Assembly (NCBI GenBank): GCA_017472965.1
Contig: JAFUNR010000012.1
Location: forward strand, 1-64,000
Length of the DNA stretch: 64,000 nt
Direction of reading: 5' to 3'
DNA from: Oscillospiraceae bacterium
GTDB taxonomy: Bacteria > Bacillota > Clostridia > Oscillospirales > Ruminococcaceae
Positions 54,923 through 64,000 of this stretch are shown here, one piece after another. Under the pieces are notes generated by a model, which was not told the DNA's origin, searched no databases, and was given only the letters and a program-made list of their open reading frames with translations. The translations under genes were made by a program, and so were the position numbers. Numbering within the stretch: the first letter of the stretch is position 1; each line of letters starts with the position of its first letter.

Positions 54923-56029
54923 TTACTCCATTTTTGTCATACGGTTCGCATGAATCTGCAGGAACTGCGCAACCTTCGCCTCATTGGAAAGCCGCCGGCG
55001 GTACTGCATACAGTTTGAAACATATTTTGCACAGTTCCCGGAAACAGATGCCAGATCCGCTGCAGTCCAGTCACCCACAATTCCCAAATCGTACTCTTCA
55101 ATATACGAAGCATTCAGCGGCACACGCGTTGTCACAACCGGCGTCGCCACCGCAATCGCTTCGATGATCGAGATCATGCTGTTATCCTTTTCGGTATTGA
55201 TCAGCAATGCCTTGGCTCTGCTCAAATAAGGCAAAAGCTCGTCATGTGTCATCTTGCCCAGAAAAAAAACGCTGTTCTGCAGGCCACTGCTTTCCACCAG
55301 CTCTTTCAGTCTTTCCTTCAGCGGGCCGTCACCGATGATATACAGTCTGGACGCTGCATTGTATTCTCTCAAATAGTGCCCGAACCGATCGATAATGCCG
55401 TCAATCCGTTTCCGGTCGATCAGCTGTGAGCAAACCACAAAGCTGTCATCCTTTTCTTCACATGCCCGGAATTTATCCAGATCCACCCCGTGCTCATTGA
55501 TCTGCGGCTGTGTATTGGCACAGAACCGGCTTATAAAGTTCCGCGCCTCTGCCGATCTTGCCACGACACAGGTTTTTCTCATAAACAACCGAGCCACAAT
55601 GTTATACCAGAACCGGGATGGAATTTTCTTCAGCATCGCATTGTGCTTCGCCAGTTCATGCCAGACAATCAGTTTGTCATTGGCCAGCAGCGCCGCCCCC
55701 AGTGAATTCAGCGAAAAAACCTCACTCGATATGATCAGATCGATATTCTTCCTGTTTTTCACGATATAACGCCAGACCTCCGGCATAAACGGAAAGCAGT
55801 GGCACATACACACTTTTTTCAGTGCACATCCGGCCCAAATAACGCTGAACGGATACTCTTCCTCCTGCAGCGGTTTGAAGGGCTCTGCCGCAAACAGCGT
55901 AACCGAATGTCCGCATTTTTGAAACGCCGCACACAAACCATGAATCATCGTATCCTTTATGGAGTTCGCACGGCGTATTTCTTTTGTCTCCGAGGTGTAC
56001 GGAATCGGGTTGATAATCAGAACATTCAT
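54923..56029 (-). CDS. Glycosyltransferase family 4-type protein
   Basis: GT-B fold glycosyltransferase of 368 residues. N-terminal Rossmann half begins MNVLIINPIPYTSE; the C-terminal half shows SQLIDRKRIDGIIDRF, RLYIIGDGPLKERL, VFFLGKMTHDELLPYLSRAK and the acidic ISIIEAIAVATPVVTT block where GT4 enzymes have ExxExxA. Probably adds one sugar of the repeat unit on the cytosolic face. Sugar specificity cannot be read. It follows the radical SAM gene by 62 bp. Confidence 0.9.
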   Translation of the reverse strand: MNVLIINPIPYTSETKEIRRANSIKDTMIHGLCAAFQKCGHSVTLFAAEPFKPLQEEEYPFSVIWAGCALKKVCMCHCFPFMPEVWRYIVKNRKNIDLIISSEVFSLNSLGAALLANDKLIVWHELAKHNAMLKKIPSRFWYNIVARLFMRKTCVVARSAEARNFISRFCANTQPQINEHGVDLDKFRACEEKDDSFVVCSQLIDRKRIDGIIDRFGHYLREYNAASRLYIIGDGPLKERLKELVESSGLQNSVFFLGKMTHDELLPYLSRAKALLINTEKDNSMISIIEAIAVATPVVTTRVPLNASYIEEYDLGIVGDWTAADLASVSGNCAKYVSNCMQYRRRLSNEAKVAQFLQIHANRMTKME

Positions 56030-56091
56030 ACCGGCTCACTCTTTCTGCATTCTGTGTGATCTGCAATACCCGCCGGCAGGATCACCGGATA

Positions 56092-57180
56092 TCATGCTTC
56101 AGCAGATGCTTTTGCACACGCTTCACATGTGGAGCACCTGTCCAGCTCTTCCTTTGTCACTTTGCCATCGCGATAATCGCGGACGATTTTATTTTCGTAC
56201 ATGGAATAGGGCTTTTTGGAAAACAGCGCCTTGAACTTATGCCATGCCACCCAGAAGGCAGGCACCCAGATATATTTGTGCATGGCCGGAGAAACCGAGC
56301 CAATCATCCAGCAGTTGCGGTCACAGCAGCGCACCTTTTGGCGCACCTGCTCCGCCTGCGGACTGCTCCACAGCTCCTCCCAGCTCTGACTGTTCAGATT
56401 GCCCATGACCTCTTTTTCCTTTGTGCCGTTACAAGGCATGACATCGCCGAACGGATCGATGAAAAAGGTGTCGAAGCTCATATCGCAGGGCAGCAGCCGC
56501 TTCTGGCTGTAAATATAATTGATCAGGCCGTGATTGAAATAGGCCCGGAACCACTTTTTCGGGCTGCCCGAACGCAGAAGCTCGTTGACAAGCGTTTCAA
56601 AATGCTGTGCCACCATGGCACGGTCATGGATGATGTTGTTGGACTCCACGAAATAAAAGCTGTTGTGCAGCGAGGCTGTGGCAAATTCCATACCCATTTC
56701 ATCCGAAAGCTTATACAGCGGCACCAGATCCGGCGCGTTCCGATCCTGCACCGTCATACCGAAGCCAACATCCTTCATGCCCATCTCCACCAGCTTACAA
56801 AGCGTGGTATAACCACGGTTATAACCATCCTCCAGCCCGCGGATCTCATTGTTGGTCTGTTCCAGGCCCTCGATGGAGATGCGGATACCGATACCGGGAA
56901 ATTCACGGCACAGATCGAGGATGCGGTCAGTGAAAAAACCGTTGGTCGAAATCACGATACGGTCGCTTTTTTTATACAATTCACGGACGATATCCTTCAG
57001 ATCCTCGCGGATAAAAGGCTCTCCTCCGGTGATATTTGTAAAATACATGGGCGGCAGCTTACGGATCGTTTCCACCGTGAGCTCATCCTCCGGACGGGAA
57101 GGTTCCTTGTAGCGGTTGCACATGGTGCAGCGGGCATTGCAGCGATATGTGACGATCACGGTTCCGTTAAGCTTCTTCAT
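56092..57180 (-). CDS. Radical SAM/SPASM-type protein in polysaccharide operon
   Basis: Protein of 362 residues. The radical SAM cluster motif CNARCTMC (Cys14, 18, 21) starts the barrel; NITGGEPFIRED is the GGE motif binding SAM, and RIVISTNGFFTDR follows. The C-terminal part has further cysteines (LPCDMSFDTFFIDPFGDVMPC, then CCDRNCW and CSTCEAC at the end), fitting a SPASM-like auxiliary cluster. Known relatives modify peptides or, less often, sugars. It overlaps the polymerase gene by 14 bp, so it belongs to the polysaccharide operon. No substrate peptide gene is next to it. Confidence 0.9.
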   Translation of the reverse strand: MKKLNGTVIVTYRCNARCTMCNRYKEPSRPEDELTVETIRKLPPMYFTNITGGEPFIREDLKDIVRELYKKSDRIVISTNGFFTDRILDLCREFPGIGIRISIEGLEQTNNEIRGLEDGYNRGYTTLCKLVEMGMKDVGFGMTVQDRNAPDLVPLYKLSDEMGMEFATASLHNSFYFVESNNIIHDRAMVAQHFETLVNELLRSGSPKKWFRAYFNHGLINYIYSQKRLLPCDMSFDTFFIDPFGDVMPCNGTKEKEVMGNLNSQSWEELWSSPQAEQVRQKVRCCDRNCWMIGSVSPAMHKYIWVPAFWVAWHKFKALFSKKPYSMYENKIVRDYRDGKVTKEELDRCSTCEACAKASAEA

Positions 57181-58417
57181 GATTTAATCCTTTTTCCTTG
57201 TATTGTTTTTCCTGTACAAGCAGCAAGCCCAACAGAAAGGCAAACGGGATCGACAACGGATTGCAAAACGCCGATTCCGCCATTGAGCTAATCAAAAGAT
57301 AGGCAAAAATCCACAACCCGCCTGCATACAGCCGAACATCAAATTTGCGAAGTTTTATAATACGCAGCAGCAGCAGCGCCAAAACGGAAACATAGCAAAC
57401 GGTACCGATCAAACCGGTCTGACCGAAAATAATCGGCCAGAAGGTATCACTGGCAAAACTGGAATTTTCAACGGTCAAACCATGAATGTTGGCAATTCCA
57501 TACATGGAATACACCGGCGTATAGTACTTGACCGCAATATTTGATGCAAATGTGCCGAAGCCGGTACCGATCGGGAAATAGTCGCGCATGATCTCCAGCG
57601 AGGTTGCACCGAGAATTTCCCGCGCTGCCCGCCCCTGCAGCGTCACGAAATAGTACAGAATTTGTTCGCCTGCTACTATTATGACCACAAGCCCTATCAG
57701 CACGATATGCCACGCCTTCAGTTTTTTACGGTATATAACGCAAAAAACAAGGATGATAATATACACAATTGCACCGACCAGAGCTTTGCTTCGAAGCGTT
57801 GATGCCATAATCAAAACATCCAGAGCAATATACTTCACATTCCCGGCGCTGTAGAATATCAACAGCACTGTCATTAGCACCGCTGCGGCCGCTGCAAGGT
57901 AAGTCGGATGAAAGAAGAACAGCTGAATAACACGCAAGCCGTATCTTGAACCGGGCGATGGGAAAATTTCAAACAAATAATCCACCGCAACAAAAGCAGC
58001 CAACAACACTGATGCAAAACGGGCATGCAGCAGCAGAACATTGCTTTCACGCCGCATCTTTGATCCGTTGAAAATAACGAATCCGGTTAGGATCGAAAGG
58101 AAAAATTTCAGATTGGTATAAAAATCGATCAGCACCGCTTCTATGGGCTGATACCGGAACAGCACATTGGCCAGCAAACCTGTCGCGGTGAATATGCACA
58201 ACAACAGGATGATCCTGAAGTTGTTCCGTTTGATATATAACTTTCCGGACGAGACTGTCTGCAGACATACCACAAAAACACCGATAAGCGCAAAAAGCTC
58301 ATCAATGTAACCTGCAAAATTGAATATTTCCTCCAGTGCATTCTGGAAAAGCAGCAGATAAAATACGATAACAACCAGTATTTCACCTGCTGTACGGCCC
58401 TTATTTACCTGCAACAC
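57167..58417 (-). CDS. O-antigen ligase/polymerase-like membrane protein (Wzy)
   Basis: Polytopic membrane protein of 416 residues with about 11-12 hydrophobic segments and a large extracytoplasmic loop (about 265-325) containing the block YFPIGTGFGTFASNIA, typical of Wzy/O-antigen ligase proteins. It should polymerise flipped repeat units outside the membrane. The GTG start overlaps the stop of the upstream glycosyltransferase by 13 bp and its end overlaps the radical SAM gene by 14 bp, so the three are tightly coupled. Confidence 0.88.
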   Translation of the reverse strand: MLQVNKGRTAGEILVVIVFYLLLFQNALEEIFNFAGYIDELFALIGVFVVCLQTVSSGKLYIKRNNFRIILLLCIFTATGLLANVLFRYQPIEAVLIDFYTNLKFFLSILTGFVIFNGSKMRRESNVLLLHARFASVLLAAFVAVDYLFEIFPSPGSRYGLRVIQLFFFHPTYLAAAAAVLMTVLLIFYSAGNVKYIALDVLIMASTLRSKALVGAIVYIIILVFCVIYRKKLKAWHIVLIGLVVIIVAGEQILYYFVTLQGRAAREILGATSLEIMRDYFPIGTGFGTFASNIAVKYYTPVYSMYGIANIHGLTVENSSFASDTFWPIIFGQTGLIGTVCYVSVLALLLLRIIKLRKFDVRLYAGGLWIFAYLLISSMAESAFCNPLSIPFAFLLGLLLVQEKQYKEKGLNHEEA

Positions 58418-59601
58418 ATTGTTTCTCCATACAGTTTCATCAGTTCTGCGGCATAGCCTTCAACCGAAGCAAAGTCGCACACCGTATCATAAGCAGCTGC
58501 CTCATAAAGACAGCAGAGCTTTGTTTTCAGCTCCTGAAGGTTTCCGCTTTGAAAAAGCTCGCCGGTTTCCCCCGGGCGGATCAGTTCGGGGATGCCGCCG
58601 ATCGCGGCTCCCAGTACGGGAGTACCGTACAGGATGCTTTCCATGACGGAAAACGGACAGTTTTCGTACCATTCAGAGGGGTATACCGTAAACCGCGCTT
58701 CACGGATGAGCGTTTCCAGTGCTTCGCCGGTCTGAAAGCCTACATTTTTGATATTGGGCACGCCTTCCAACAGATGCTCCAGCGGGCCGGAGCCGGCAAA
58801 AATGAACGGAATATGGGGCAGCTCTTTGGCCGCCTGCACCAGTGTTTCGATTCCTTTCTCCTGCGAAAAGCGGCCGAAATACAGCACATAATCCTTTTTT
58901 TCCGTCTTTTTGGCCGGCACTTCATCCACAAAATTGTGCATTGCAACTGTTTTTTCGGCAAGCACCGGATTGGTATCCAGCTTTGATTTCATGAATTCTG
59001 AACAGCAGATCACGGTATCGATCTGTTTGTACACGCGGTTCATATTCCAGAAAACCGCTTCCGCAGCACCCACCGCGCTTTTGGCCAGCGAACCGTGAAT
59101 GCAGCGCCCCTTTACGCAGTTCAGGTAATGACCGCCCAGACATTTTTCACAGTTTGTTTTGGTGACAGGGTTACGGCACATATGGTTGGGACACACCAGC
59201 TGGTAATCGTGCGCCGTAAACAGAATGCGGCAGGGATGCCCGGTCTGCTTGCTCCATTTGCGGATCTCAAGAATAATACTGGGTGTCAGCTGAAAATTGA
59301 AATTATTCAGATGACAGATATCCGGCTGAAAATCATCCAGCACCAGACGGATCTTTTTTCTGGCCTCGACGGAATAGATCGTCTTGACAGGATACAACAC
59401 CTTGGCAAGCGGAGAACCCCCGTGAAAATCCATATTGGAGGTATACGCCTGCACGCGATTCCCAACCACATTTGCAGGGTGCTGCATACCGAAATATTGC
59501 ACCTCATGCCCGGAAGCCGCAAGGTATTCCCCCAGCTTAAATACATAGGTTTCCGATCCGCCGTTGGGATACAGAAACTTGTTTACCATCAGGATTTTCA
59601 T
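58405..59601 (-). CDS. Glycosyltransferase family 4 protein
   Basis: GT-B glycosyltransferase of 398 residues: MKILMVNKFLYPNGGSETYV at the start with the Gly-rich loop, DYVLYFGRFSQEKGIETLVQ, FIFAGSGPL, and the catalytic-region YPSEWYENCPFSVMESILYG. A cysteine-rich insert (about 145-170: CPNHMCRNPVTKTNCEKC, later CVKGRC) is found in some members that act on long sugars. ATG overlaps the upstream stop by 4 bp. Sugar specificity unknown. Confidence 0.93.
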   Translation of the reverse strand: MKILMVNKFLYPNGGSETYVFKLGEYLAASGHEVQYFGMQHPANVVGNRVQAYTSNMDFHGGSPLAKVLYPVKTIYSVEARKKIRLVLDDFQPDICHLNNFNFQLTPSIILEIRKWSKQTGHPCRILFTAHDYQLVCPNHMCRNPVTKTNCEKCLGGHYLNCVKGRCIHGSLAKSAVGAAEAVFWNMNRVYKQIDTVICCSEFMKSKLDTNPVLAEKTVAMHNFVDEVPAKKTEKKDYVLYFGRFSQEKGIETLVQAAKELPHIPFIFAGSGPLEHLLEGVPNIKNVGFQTGEALETLIREARFTVYPSEWYENCPFSVMESILYGTPVLGAAIGGIPELIRPGETGELFQSGNLQELKTKLCCLYEAAAYDTVCDFASVEGYAAELMKLYGETMCCR

Positions 59602-60713
59602 TCATACAACTCCAATGTGCGGGATACAACCGCATCCCAGTCGAATTTTTCAAGAACATATTCACTGCTCTGCTGACGGTATTTCTGCGCCAAAGCAGGC
59701 TCATCGCACAGCCGCTGCAGCACATCACGCAAGGAGCCGGCATCTGCTTTTTGAAAAACCAGAGCCTTATCCTCTACAACCTCTGTGCACTCCGGAATAT
59801 CCGAAACAACACAGCAATTGCCGTAGCTCATGGCTTCCAGCAGGCAAAGCGGCATTCCCTCCACATCCGATGGCTGCACATAGATATACGCATTGCTGTA
59901 CAGTTCATGGAGAAGCTCACCCTGTACAAAGCCCGTGAAGAGAATACGGGCGTCCTCCCGGGCAGCGGCATAAAGCCGCTCAGGATAGTCGCCCGCCTCG
60001 GATGCACCGCCGGCAATCACCAGCCTTTTCTCCGTATGCAGCTGTTTAAAGGCGTTGATCAAATAATGCACGCCCTTTTCCGGCACAAGTCTGCCGAGAA
60101 ACAGGATATACTCATTCTTGCCCAGACCGAATCTTTCACTGATCTGTTTTGCCGGCAGTACAGACGGAATATCGACACCGTTAGGAATGTAAACCGTTTC
60201 GCGGCCATATGTCTGCATAAAATACTGCTGAACGCTGTGGCTCAGCACGATGATCTTATCGGCATACCGCACTGCCATTCGCTCACCCGCACGGATAAAG
60301 CGGGAGCCAAAGCCACCCTTCCACTTTTCGCGCTGCCAGTCCAGACCGTGCACAGTCACGACCACACGCTTTTTAAACAGCTTCGGCAGCCAGCACATAA
60401 AAGCAGGCCCTTCTGCGTGGATATGTACCGCATCCGCCCGGCTGAAGGAAGCGCAGACAGACGCAAAAAAACTGGAGCTGACCGCCGCAAGCCCCTTTTT
60501 ATCCACAGTGGGTACCGTGCATACGCGTACACCGTCATATTCCGCAATCTTTTCGCAATCGTATTCCGCGCCGCTGACATGATGACCGCCCCGGTTGTAG
60601 CAGGTCACCTGATGACCTAAAGCCGCCATTCGGCGGCTCAGCTCACTGACTACGATCTCCACACCGCCTTCACGGGAAGGGATGCGTTTGTGTCCGAACA
60701 TTGCAATTTTCAA
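59598..60713 (-). CDS. Glycosyltransferase family 4 protein, TTG start
   Basis: GT-B glycosyltransferase of 371 residues. The TTG at 60713 is chosen because it gives the typical opening MKIAMFGHKRIPSREGGVE and lies directly after the stop of the sugar transferase gene; other starts give an atypical N-terminus. C-terminal motifs: YILFLGRLVPEKGVHYLINA, RLVIAGGASE, and YVQPSDVEGMPLCLLEAMSYG with the ExxExxA-like acidic block. Probably the second step after the priming transferase. Confidence 0.9.
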   Translation of the reverse strand: MKIAMFGHKRIPSREGGVEIVVSELSRRMAALGHQVTCYNRGGHHVSGAEYDCEKIAEYDGVRVCTVPTVDKKGLAAVSSSFFASVCASFSRADAVHIHAEGPAFMCWLPKLFKKRVVVTVHGLDWQREKWKGGFGSRFIRAGERMAVRYADKIIVLSHSVQQYFMQTYGRETVYIPNGVDIPSVLPAKQISERFGLGKNEYILFLGRLVPEKGVHYLINAFKQLHTEKRLVIAGGASEAGDYPERLYAAAREDARILFTGFVQGELLHELYSNAYIYVQPSDVEGMPLCLLEAMSYGNCCVVSDIPECTEVVEDKALVFQKADAGSLRDVLQRLCDEPALAQKYRQQSSEYVLEKFDWDAVVSRTLELYE

Positions 60714-60714
60714 A

Positions 60715-61398
60715 TCATTCACCAAACATCCCGAACACAGCGCCAGCTGTGGCAAAGATGATCTTCCAGTCGGTCAAAAAACTGCGGTCTTTTATGTACT
60801 GCACATCCAGCTGCACCCATTCATCAAAGCTCAAATCGTTCTTGTTGGGGCGGATCTGCCAGTAGCAGGTCAGGCCGGGAGTGACCAGCAGGCGCTGCAT
60901 GGCGTATTCATCATACTGCTCCACCTCACGCGGGAGACCCGGACGCGGGCCGACGATGCTCATCTCGCCCTTCAGCACATTCCACAGCTGCGGCAGCTCG
61001 TCAATGCTTGTCCGGCGGATAAACCGACCGAAACGGGTGATGCGCGGATCGTTTTTGATTTTAAAGGTCGGGCCCTGCATCTCATTGAATGGCAGAAGTT
61101 CCTTCAATTCCTTTTCTGCATTGGGTCGCATGGAACGGAATTTATAAAATTTAAAGGCTTTTCCATCGCGTCCGATACGGGTCTGGGAAAAAATCGGGCC
61201 TGCACCGGGACTGTCGATCACTATGATCAGGCTGACAACCAGCATGACCGGCCACAACACCAAAAGCGCCCCCGCAGACAGGAGAACATCCTGCACTCTG
61301 CGCCAACGCCAGTAGTTTTTATCTTTGCTTAAAACGGTTTCTCTGTCAAGCAGCGGAATATCTTTATCCGCCTGTGGGATTGTCGAAGTCTCACTCAT
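60715..61398 (-). CDS. Priming undecaprenyl-phosphate sugar phosphotransferase
   Basis: First gene of the polysaccharide operon, 227 residues. One membrane hairpin (about 38-60), then the bacterial sugar transferase domain: IFSQTRIGRDGKAFKFYKFR, RRTSIDELPQLWNVLKGEMS and VGPRPGLPREVEQYDEY, then GLTCYWQIRPNKND. It transfers a sugar-1-phosphate to undecaprenyl phosphate. It is the short form without the extra N-terminal membrane segments of WbaP/Wzc-type enzymes. ATG at 61398 has GAGGG about 11 nt before it; a GTG at 61416 lacks such a site. Confidence 0.93.
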   Translation of the reverse strand: MSETSTIPQADKDIPLLDRETVLSKDKNYWRWRRVQDVLLSAGALLVLWPVMLVVSLIIVIDSPGAGPIFSQTRIGRDGKAFKFYKFRSMRPNAEKELKELLPFNEMQGPTFKIKNDPRITRFGRFIRRTSIDELPQLWNVLKGEMSIVGPRPGLPREVEQYDEYAMQRLLVTPGLTCYWQIRPNKNDLSFDEWVQLDVQYIKDRSFLTDWKIIFATAGAVFGMFGE

Positions 61399-61567
61399 AT
61401 ACCGCTGTACCCTCACTCACCATTATTGAAACGCTATATCCGGGAAAAATGTCTTAATACAAGATACGCCAGGACGAATATGCAGCAAAAATGAATGAAA
61501 CTTCCTTAAGAAAGCGCAACACTCTGCAAACATTCCGGGTGAATATACTCATCCATTGTAATAATAT

Positions 61568-61595
61568 ATTATATCATAATATAGCAAAAAGACAA
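61568..61595 (-). promoter_or_regulatory. Promoter of polysaccharide operon
   Basis: On the minus strand -35 TTGTCT (61595-61590), 16-bp spacer and perfect -10 TATAAT (61573-61568) in very AT-rich sequence. Transcription from about 61561 gives a leader of about 160 nt before the priming transferase; nothing else obvious lies in the 245-bp gap. Confidence 0.65.
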
Positions 61596-61643
61596 TATAC
61601 TGTCTGCACAGGATGCGCAAAAAAACATAGAAAATTCACATTT

Positions 61644-62933
61644 TTAATCTTTTCTGGGTACATGGGTGGTGGGAGAACCACCGGGAATACGGCGGCGCAC
61701 AAGGCTCATGGGAGGCACCTCCTGCGGCACAGGCATAGAGAAACTCATCAGCGAGCGGGGCGTGGAATCGATGGCATCACCGTTTTCATCCAACAGATAC
61801 GGCACCTGCAGGGTGAACACCTCACCACCGGGAGTCAGGATCTCCAGCTCATCGCCGACAAAAATCTTGCCGCGCTGGGTGCAGGCAGCCATGCCCTCAT
61901 CCCAGTTTTCCACGGTAGCCATGACCTCCCACTCCCGCAGATAACTGGCGGCCTCGGGATTGACGGTAGCACCCTCCCGACCGAAGTAAAAGCCGGTGCT
62001 GTAGCGGCGGTGACTGGTACGGGTCAGCTCCTCCAGTGCGCGCTCAGGACACAGAAATGCATCCGGATCCGCAATATAGGCATCCAGCGCCTGCCGGTAG
62101 GCCGCAGTGACACTGGCGGTGTAGTAAAAACTCTTGGCACGGCCCTCGATCTTCAGGCTGTTTACACCGGCGGAGATGATGGCATCCAGAAAAGGCGCGG
62201 TGCACAGATCATCGGCGCTGAGGATATAGGCGCTGTCCCATTCAGAGGCCAGCGGATCGCCCGCAGCTGCTTCGCCCTCGCACAGGGAAAACGGCGCAAG
62301 CCGGGTATCCGTGGGGCGGATATCCCACTGCCAGCGGCAGGGCTGCGCACATTGACCACGGTTGGAATCCCGACCGGTGAGATACTGACTGAGCAGGCAG
62401 CGGCCGGAAAAGCTGACACACATGGCGCCGTGGACAAACGCCTCCAGTTCCAGCTCCGGCGGGGTTTTGGCCCGCAGCTCCGCAATATCGTTGAGGGACA
62501 TCTCCCGTGCAAGCACCACACGGCTTGCACCCAACTAATAAGCAGCAGTGGCCGCAGCATAGTTCATGATACCTGCCTGTGTAGAAAAATGCACTACCAC
62601 CTGCGGCGCAATGGCCTGCGCGATACGCAGCACGCCCAGATCGGCGATGATAAAGGCATCCACGCCCGCATCCGCCGCGCTTTTGATGGTATAAGGCAGC
62701 TCCCTCAGTTCGGCATTGGTGGGGACGGTATTCAGAGTCAGGTACACCTTTCGGCCGAGACGGTGGGCGAAAACCACCGCATCCACCAGCTGCACCTCGT
62801 CAAAATTTTTGGCGCCGCTGCGCATACCGAAGCTCTTTGCTCCAAGATACACTGCATCTGCACCATAGGCGATAGCATAACGCAGCGCCTCAAAATCGCC
62901 TGCCGGCGAAAGCAATTCGGGACGTTCCAGCAT
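61644..62933 (-). pseudogene. U32 peptidase family gene interrupted by TAG
   Basis: Two halves in one reading frame separated by a single TAG at 62535-62537. The first half begins MLERPELLSPAGDFEALRYA, typical for U32 proteins; the second has ELEAFVHGAMCVSFSGRC, the U32 signature, and a C-terminal beta-barrel-like region. The context AAY-TAG-LGASRVVLARE suggests that one C-to-T change turned CAG into TAG. No second ribosome site is seen, so the product should end early. Full-length relatives are associated with peptide or RNA modification roles. It starts 12 bp after mltG. A sequencing error cannot be excluded. Confidence 0.82.
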
Positions 62934-62945
62934 GGAAAATGCTCC

Positions 62946-64000
62946 TTAATACAGACCGGCCTTGACGCAGTTGGCATAATGCTCGTCTGCAGTGACGCCG
63001 TAATAGTAGTTGCCCTCGGGATCGGTAACAAAGAAGAAGTAATCGCTTTCGGCAGGGTTCAGTGCAGCCTCGATGGCGGCACGGCCCGGATTGGAAATGG
63101 GGCCTGCGGGCAGTCCGGCCACCGCATAGGTATCGTAGGCCTCGGCCATACCCTCAGGGATCAGTGTCCAGCCGCCGTAATAGGGGGCCAGCCAGTTATG
63201 GACATAGTTGTTATCCGCATCGTTCTTGATGTAGCTGGATGCGTTGCTCTCCAGCTTCCAGCCGTCGCGCAGACGGTTGTGGAACACACTGGAGACCATG
63301 GCATCCTGTTCGTTGCCGGCTTCCTCCTGCACCATACTGGCCAGCACAATGATATCATCCAGCGTCATGCCCAGCGCATCCAGCTTCTCCTGCGTGACAG
63401 ATTCGGCCACATAAGCATCAAAAGCAGAATAGAAGCGATCCACCAGCTCGTAAACGGAGGAATCGTTGTAGAAATTGTAGGTATCCGGCAACAGATAGCC
63501 CTCGCCGCGCATGAAGCGGTAACCGTCGGTGGGGATGGCATTCCACCAGGAATACTTGCTGAAATCGCCATTGTTGGCAACATCAAGGAATTCCTCGGCA
63601 GTGCAAAGGCCGGTGGTTTCTGCCACGATCTCAGCAGCTTTGAGCAGCGTAGTACCCTCAGGGATGGTAACCCACAGATCCGCCTTGCGGCCCTGCGGCT
63701 TGGTGATGACCTCCAGGATCTCATCATAGGTCATGCCGCTGTTCAGTTTGAAGGTTCCATTCTGGATGGACGGACCGGTACCGGTCTCCTTGATATACTC
63801 ATACAGGTTCTGGTTGTAACGAATGATGCCGGCCGCACGCAAATTATCGCAGACGGTGCGAGGATAATCATTTTTGCCGATCTCGAATTCCACCTCGACA
63901 TACTCGCCGCGGCCCTCGGCGATCATATCCTTTTCAAAACCATTCTTCAGGTGAAGAAAGAAACCGCCCACAGCGGCAACAGGGATCGCGAGTACCAGCA
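62946..64000 (-). CDS. mltG: Endolytic transglycosylase MltG (5' end outside window)
   Basis: C-terminal 351 residues or so of MltG, the membrane lytic transglycosylase that ends new glycan strands. The open frame runs to the window edge, where a membrane segment (LVLAIPVAAVGGFF) begins. Visible: FEIGKNDYPRTVCDNLRAAG (LysM-like region), VTIPEGTTLLKAAEIVAE, YLLPDTYNF, and ASMVQEEAGN with the catalytic Glu, then FHNRL and GLPAGPISNPGRAAI. These are full family hallmarks. It ends just before the interrupted U32 gene, a common pairing in Firmicutes. Confidence 0.95.
   Translation of the reverse strand, partial: LVLAIPVAAVGGFFLHLKNGFEKDMIAEGRGEYVEVEFEIGKNDYPRTVCDNLRAAGIIRYNQNLYEYIKETGTGPSIQNGTFKLNSGMTYDEILEVITKPQGRKADLWVTIPEGTTLLKAAEIVAETTGLCTAEEFLDVANNGDFSKYSWWNAIPTDGYRFMRGEGYLLPDTYNFYNDSSVYELVDRFYSAFDAYVAESVTQEKLDALGMTLDDIIVLASMVQEEAGNEQDAMVSSVFHNRLRDGWKLESNASSYIKNDADNNYVHNWLAPYYGGWTLIPEGMAEAYDTYAVAGLPAGPISNPGRAAIEAALNPAESDYFFFVTDPEGNYYYGVTADEHYANCVKAGLY

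Noticed and set aside
62535-62537. TAG read as pyrrolysine or general stop-codon recoding
   Set aside because: The CpsB-type gene ends normally with TAG, no Pyl genes are in the window, and the site is one base from CAG in a conserved family position.

Overview
The window looks like the chromosome of a gut-type Gram-positive anaerobe of the Clostridia, probably Oscillospirales. Reasons: Gram-positive secretion genes (SipW-like signal peptidases, a dockerin, a TGD plus transmembrane cell-wall tail), an LCP/CpsB-type capsule operon, strong AGGAGG ribosome sites with frequent GTG/TTG starts, and medium GC. The genus is not provable from sequence reading alone. I saw no tRNA, rRNA, IS transposase or CRISPR array.

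Layout. (1) 77-9606, plus strand: a seven-gene surface locus with two SipW-type signal peptidases, three TasA/camelysin-like small proteins, a wall- or membrane-anchored protein and a 1571-residue repeat adhesin. It ends at a strong terminator shared with the next, convergent operon. (2) 16432-9698, minus strand: an operon with a near-consensus promoter. It encodes an 1817-residue secreted protein with two GDSL-like folds, a 39-codon peptide that resembles a RiPP precursor, an HPr-kinase-like protein and a PqqD-family protein. (3) 18268-16577: a secreted BspA-type leucine-rich repeat protein. (4) 45364-18397, minus strand: a 27-kb set of co-directional genes without a recognisable function. 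It has a dockerin protein, a cohesin-like/FIVAR membrane protein, a degenerate HD-GYP plus EAL-like protein, several secreted or anchored proteins with SipW-type (YAWxT-like) N-termini, two more signal peptidases, a membrane-anchored McrB-like AAA+ ATPase with a coiled-coil partner, a beta-helix protein, an Lgt-like membrane protein and a frameshifted membrane gene. (5) 61398-47657, minus strand: an exopolysaccharide/capsule operon (initiating sugar transferase, three glycosyltransferases, polymerase, radical SAM protein, pyruvyltransferase, flippase, Wzz/BY-kinase fusion, CpsB phosphatase, LCP ligase, nucleotidyltransferase). (6) 47385-45721: surE, ybaK and a decayed HD-domain gene. (7) 64000-61644: mltG (runs off the window) and a U32 peptidase gene broken by one TAG codon.

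How they work together (inference). Regions 1 and 4 are two versions of one theme: SipW-like peptidases encoded beside the proteins they probably process, to build extracellular material. Region 4 is the best candidate for an undescribed system. Three of its proteins (451, 331 and 375 residues) share a C-terminal WLEGxDxDC motif, and the two largest share a related YLDG block. These sit with an ATPase/coiled-coil pair and a c-di-GMP-type fold that has lost catalytic residues, which suggests energy-dependent, ligand-controlled assembly of a surface structure. Region 5 would supply the polysaccharide coat. Region 2 is a small modified-peptide candidate of unknown product.
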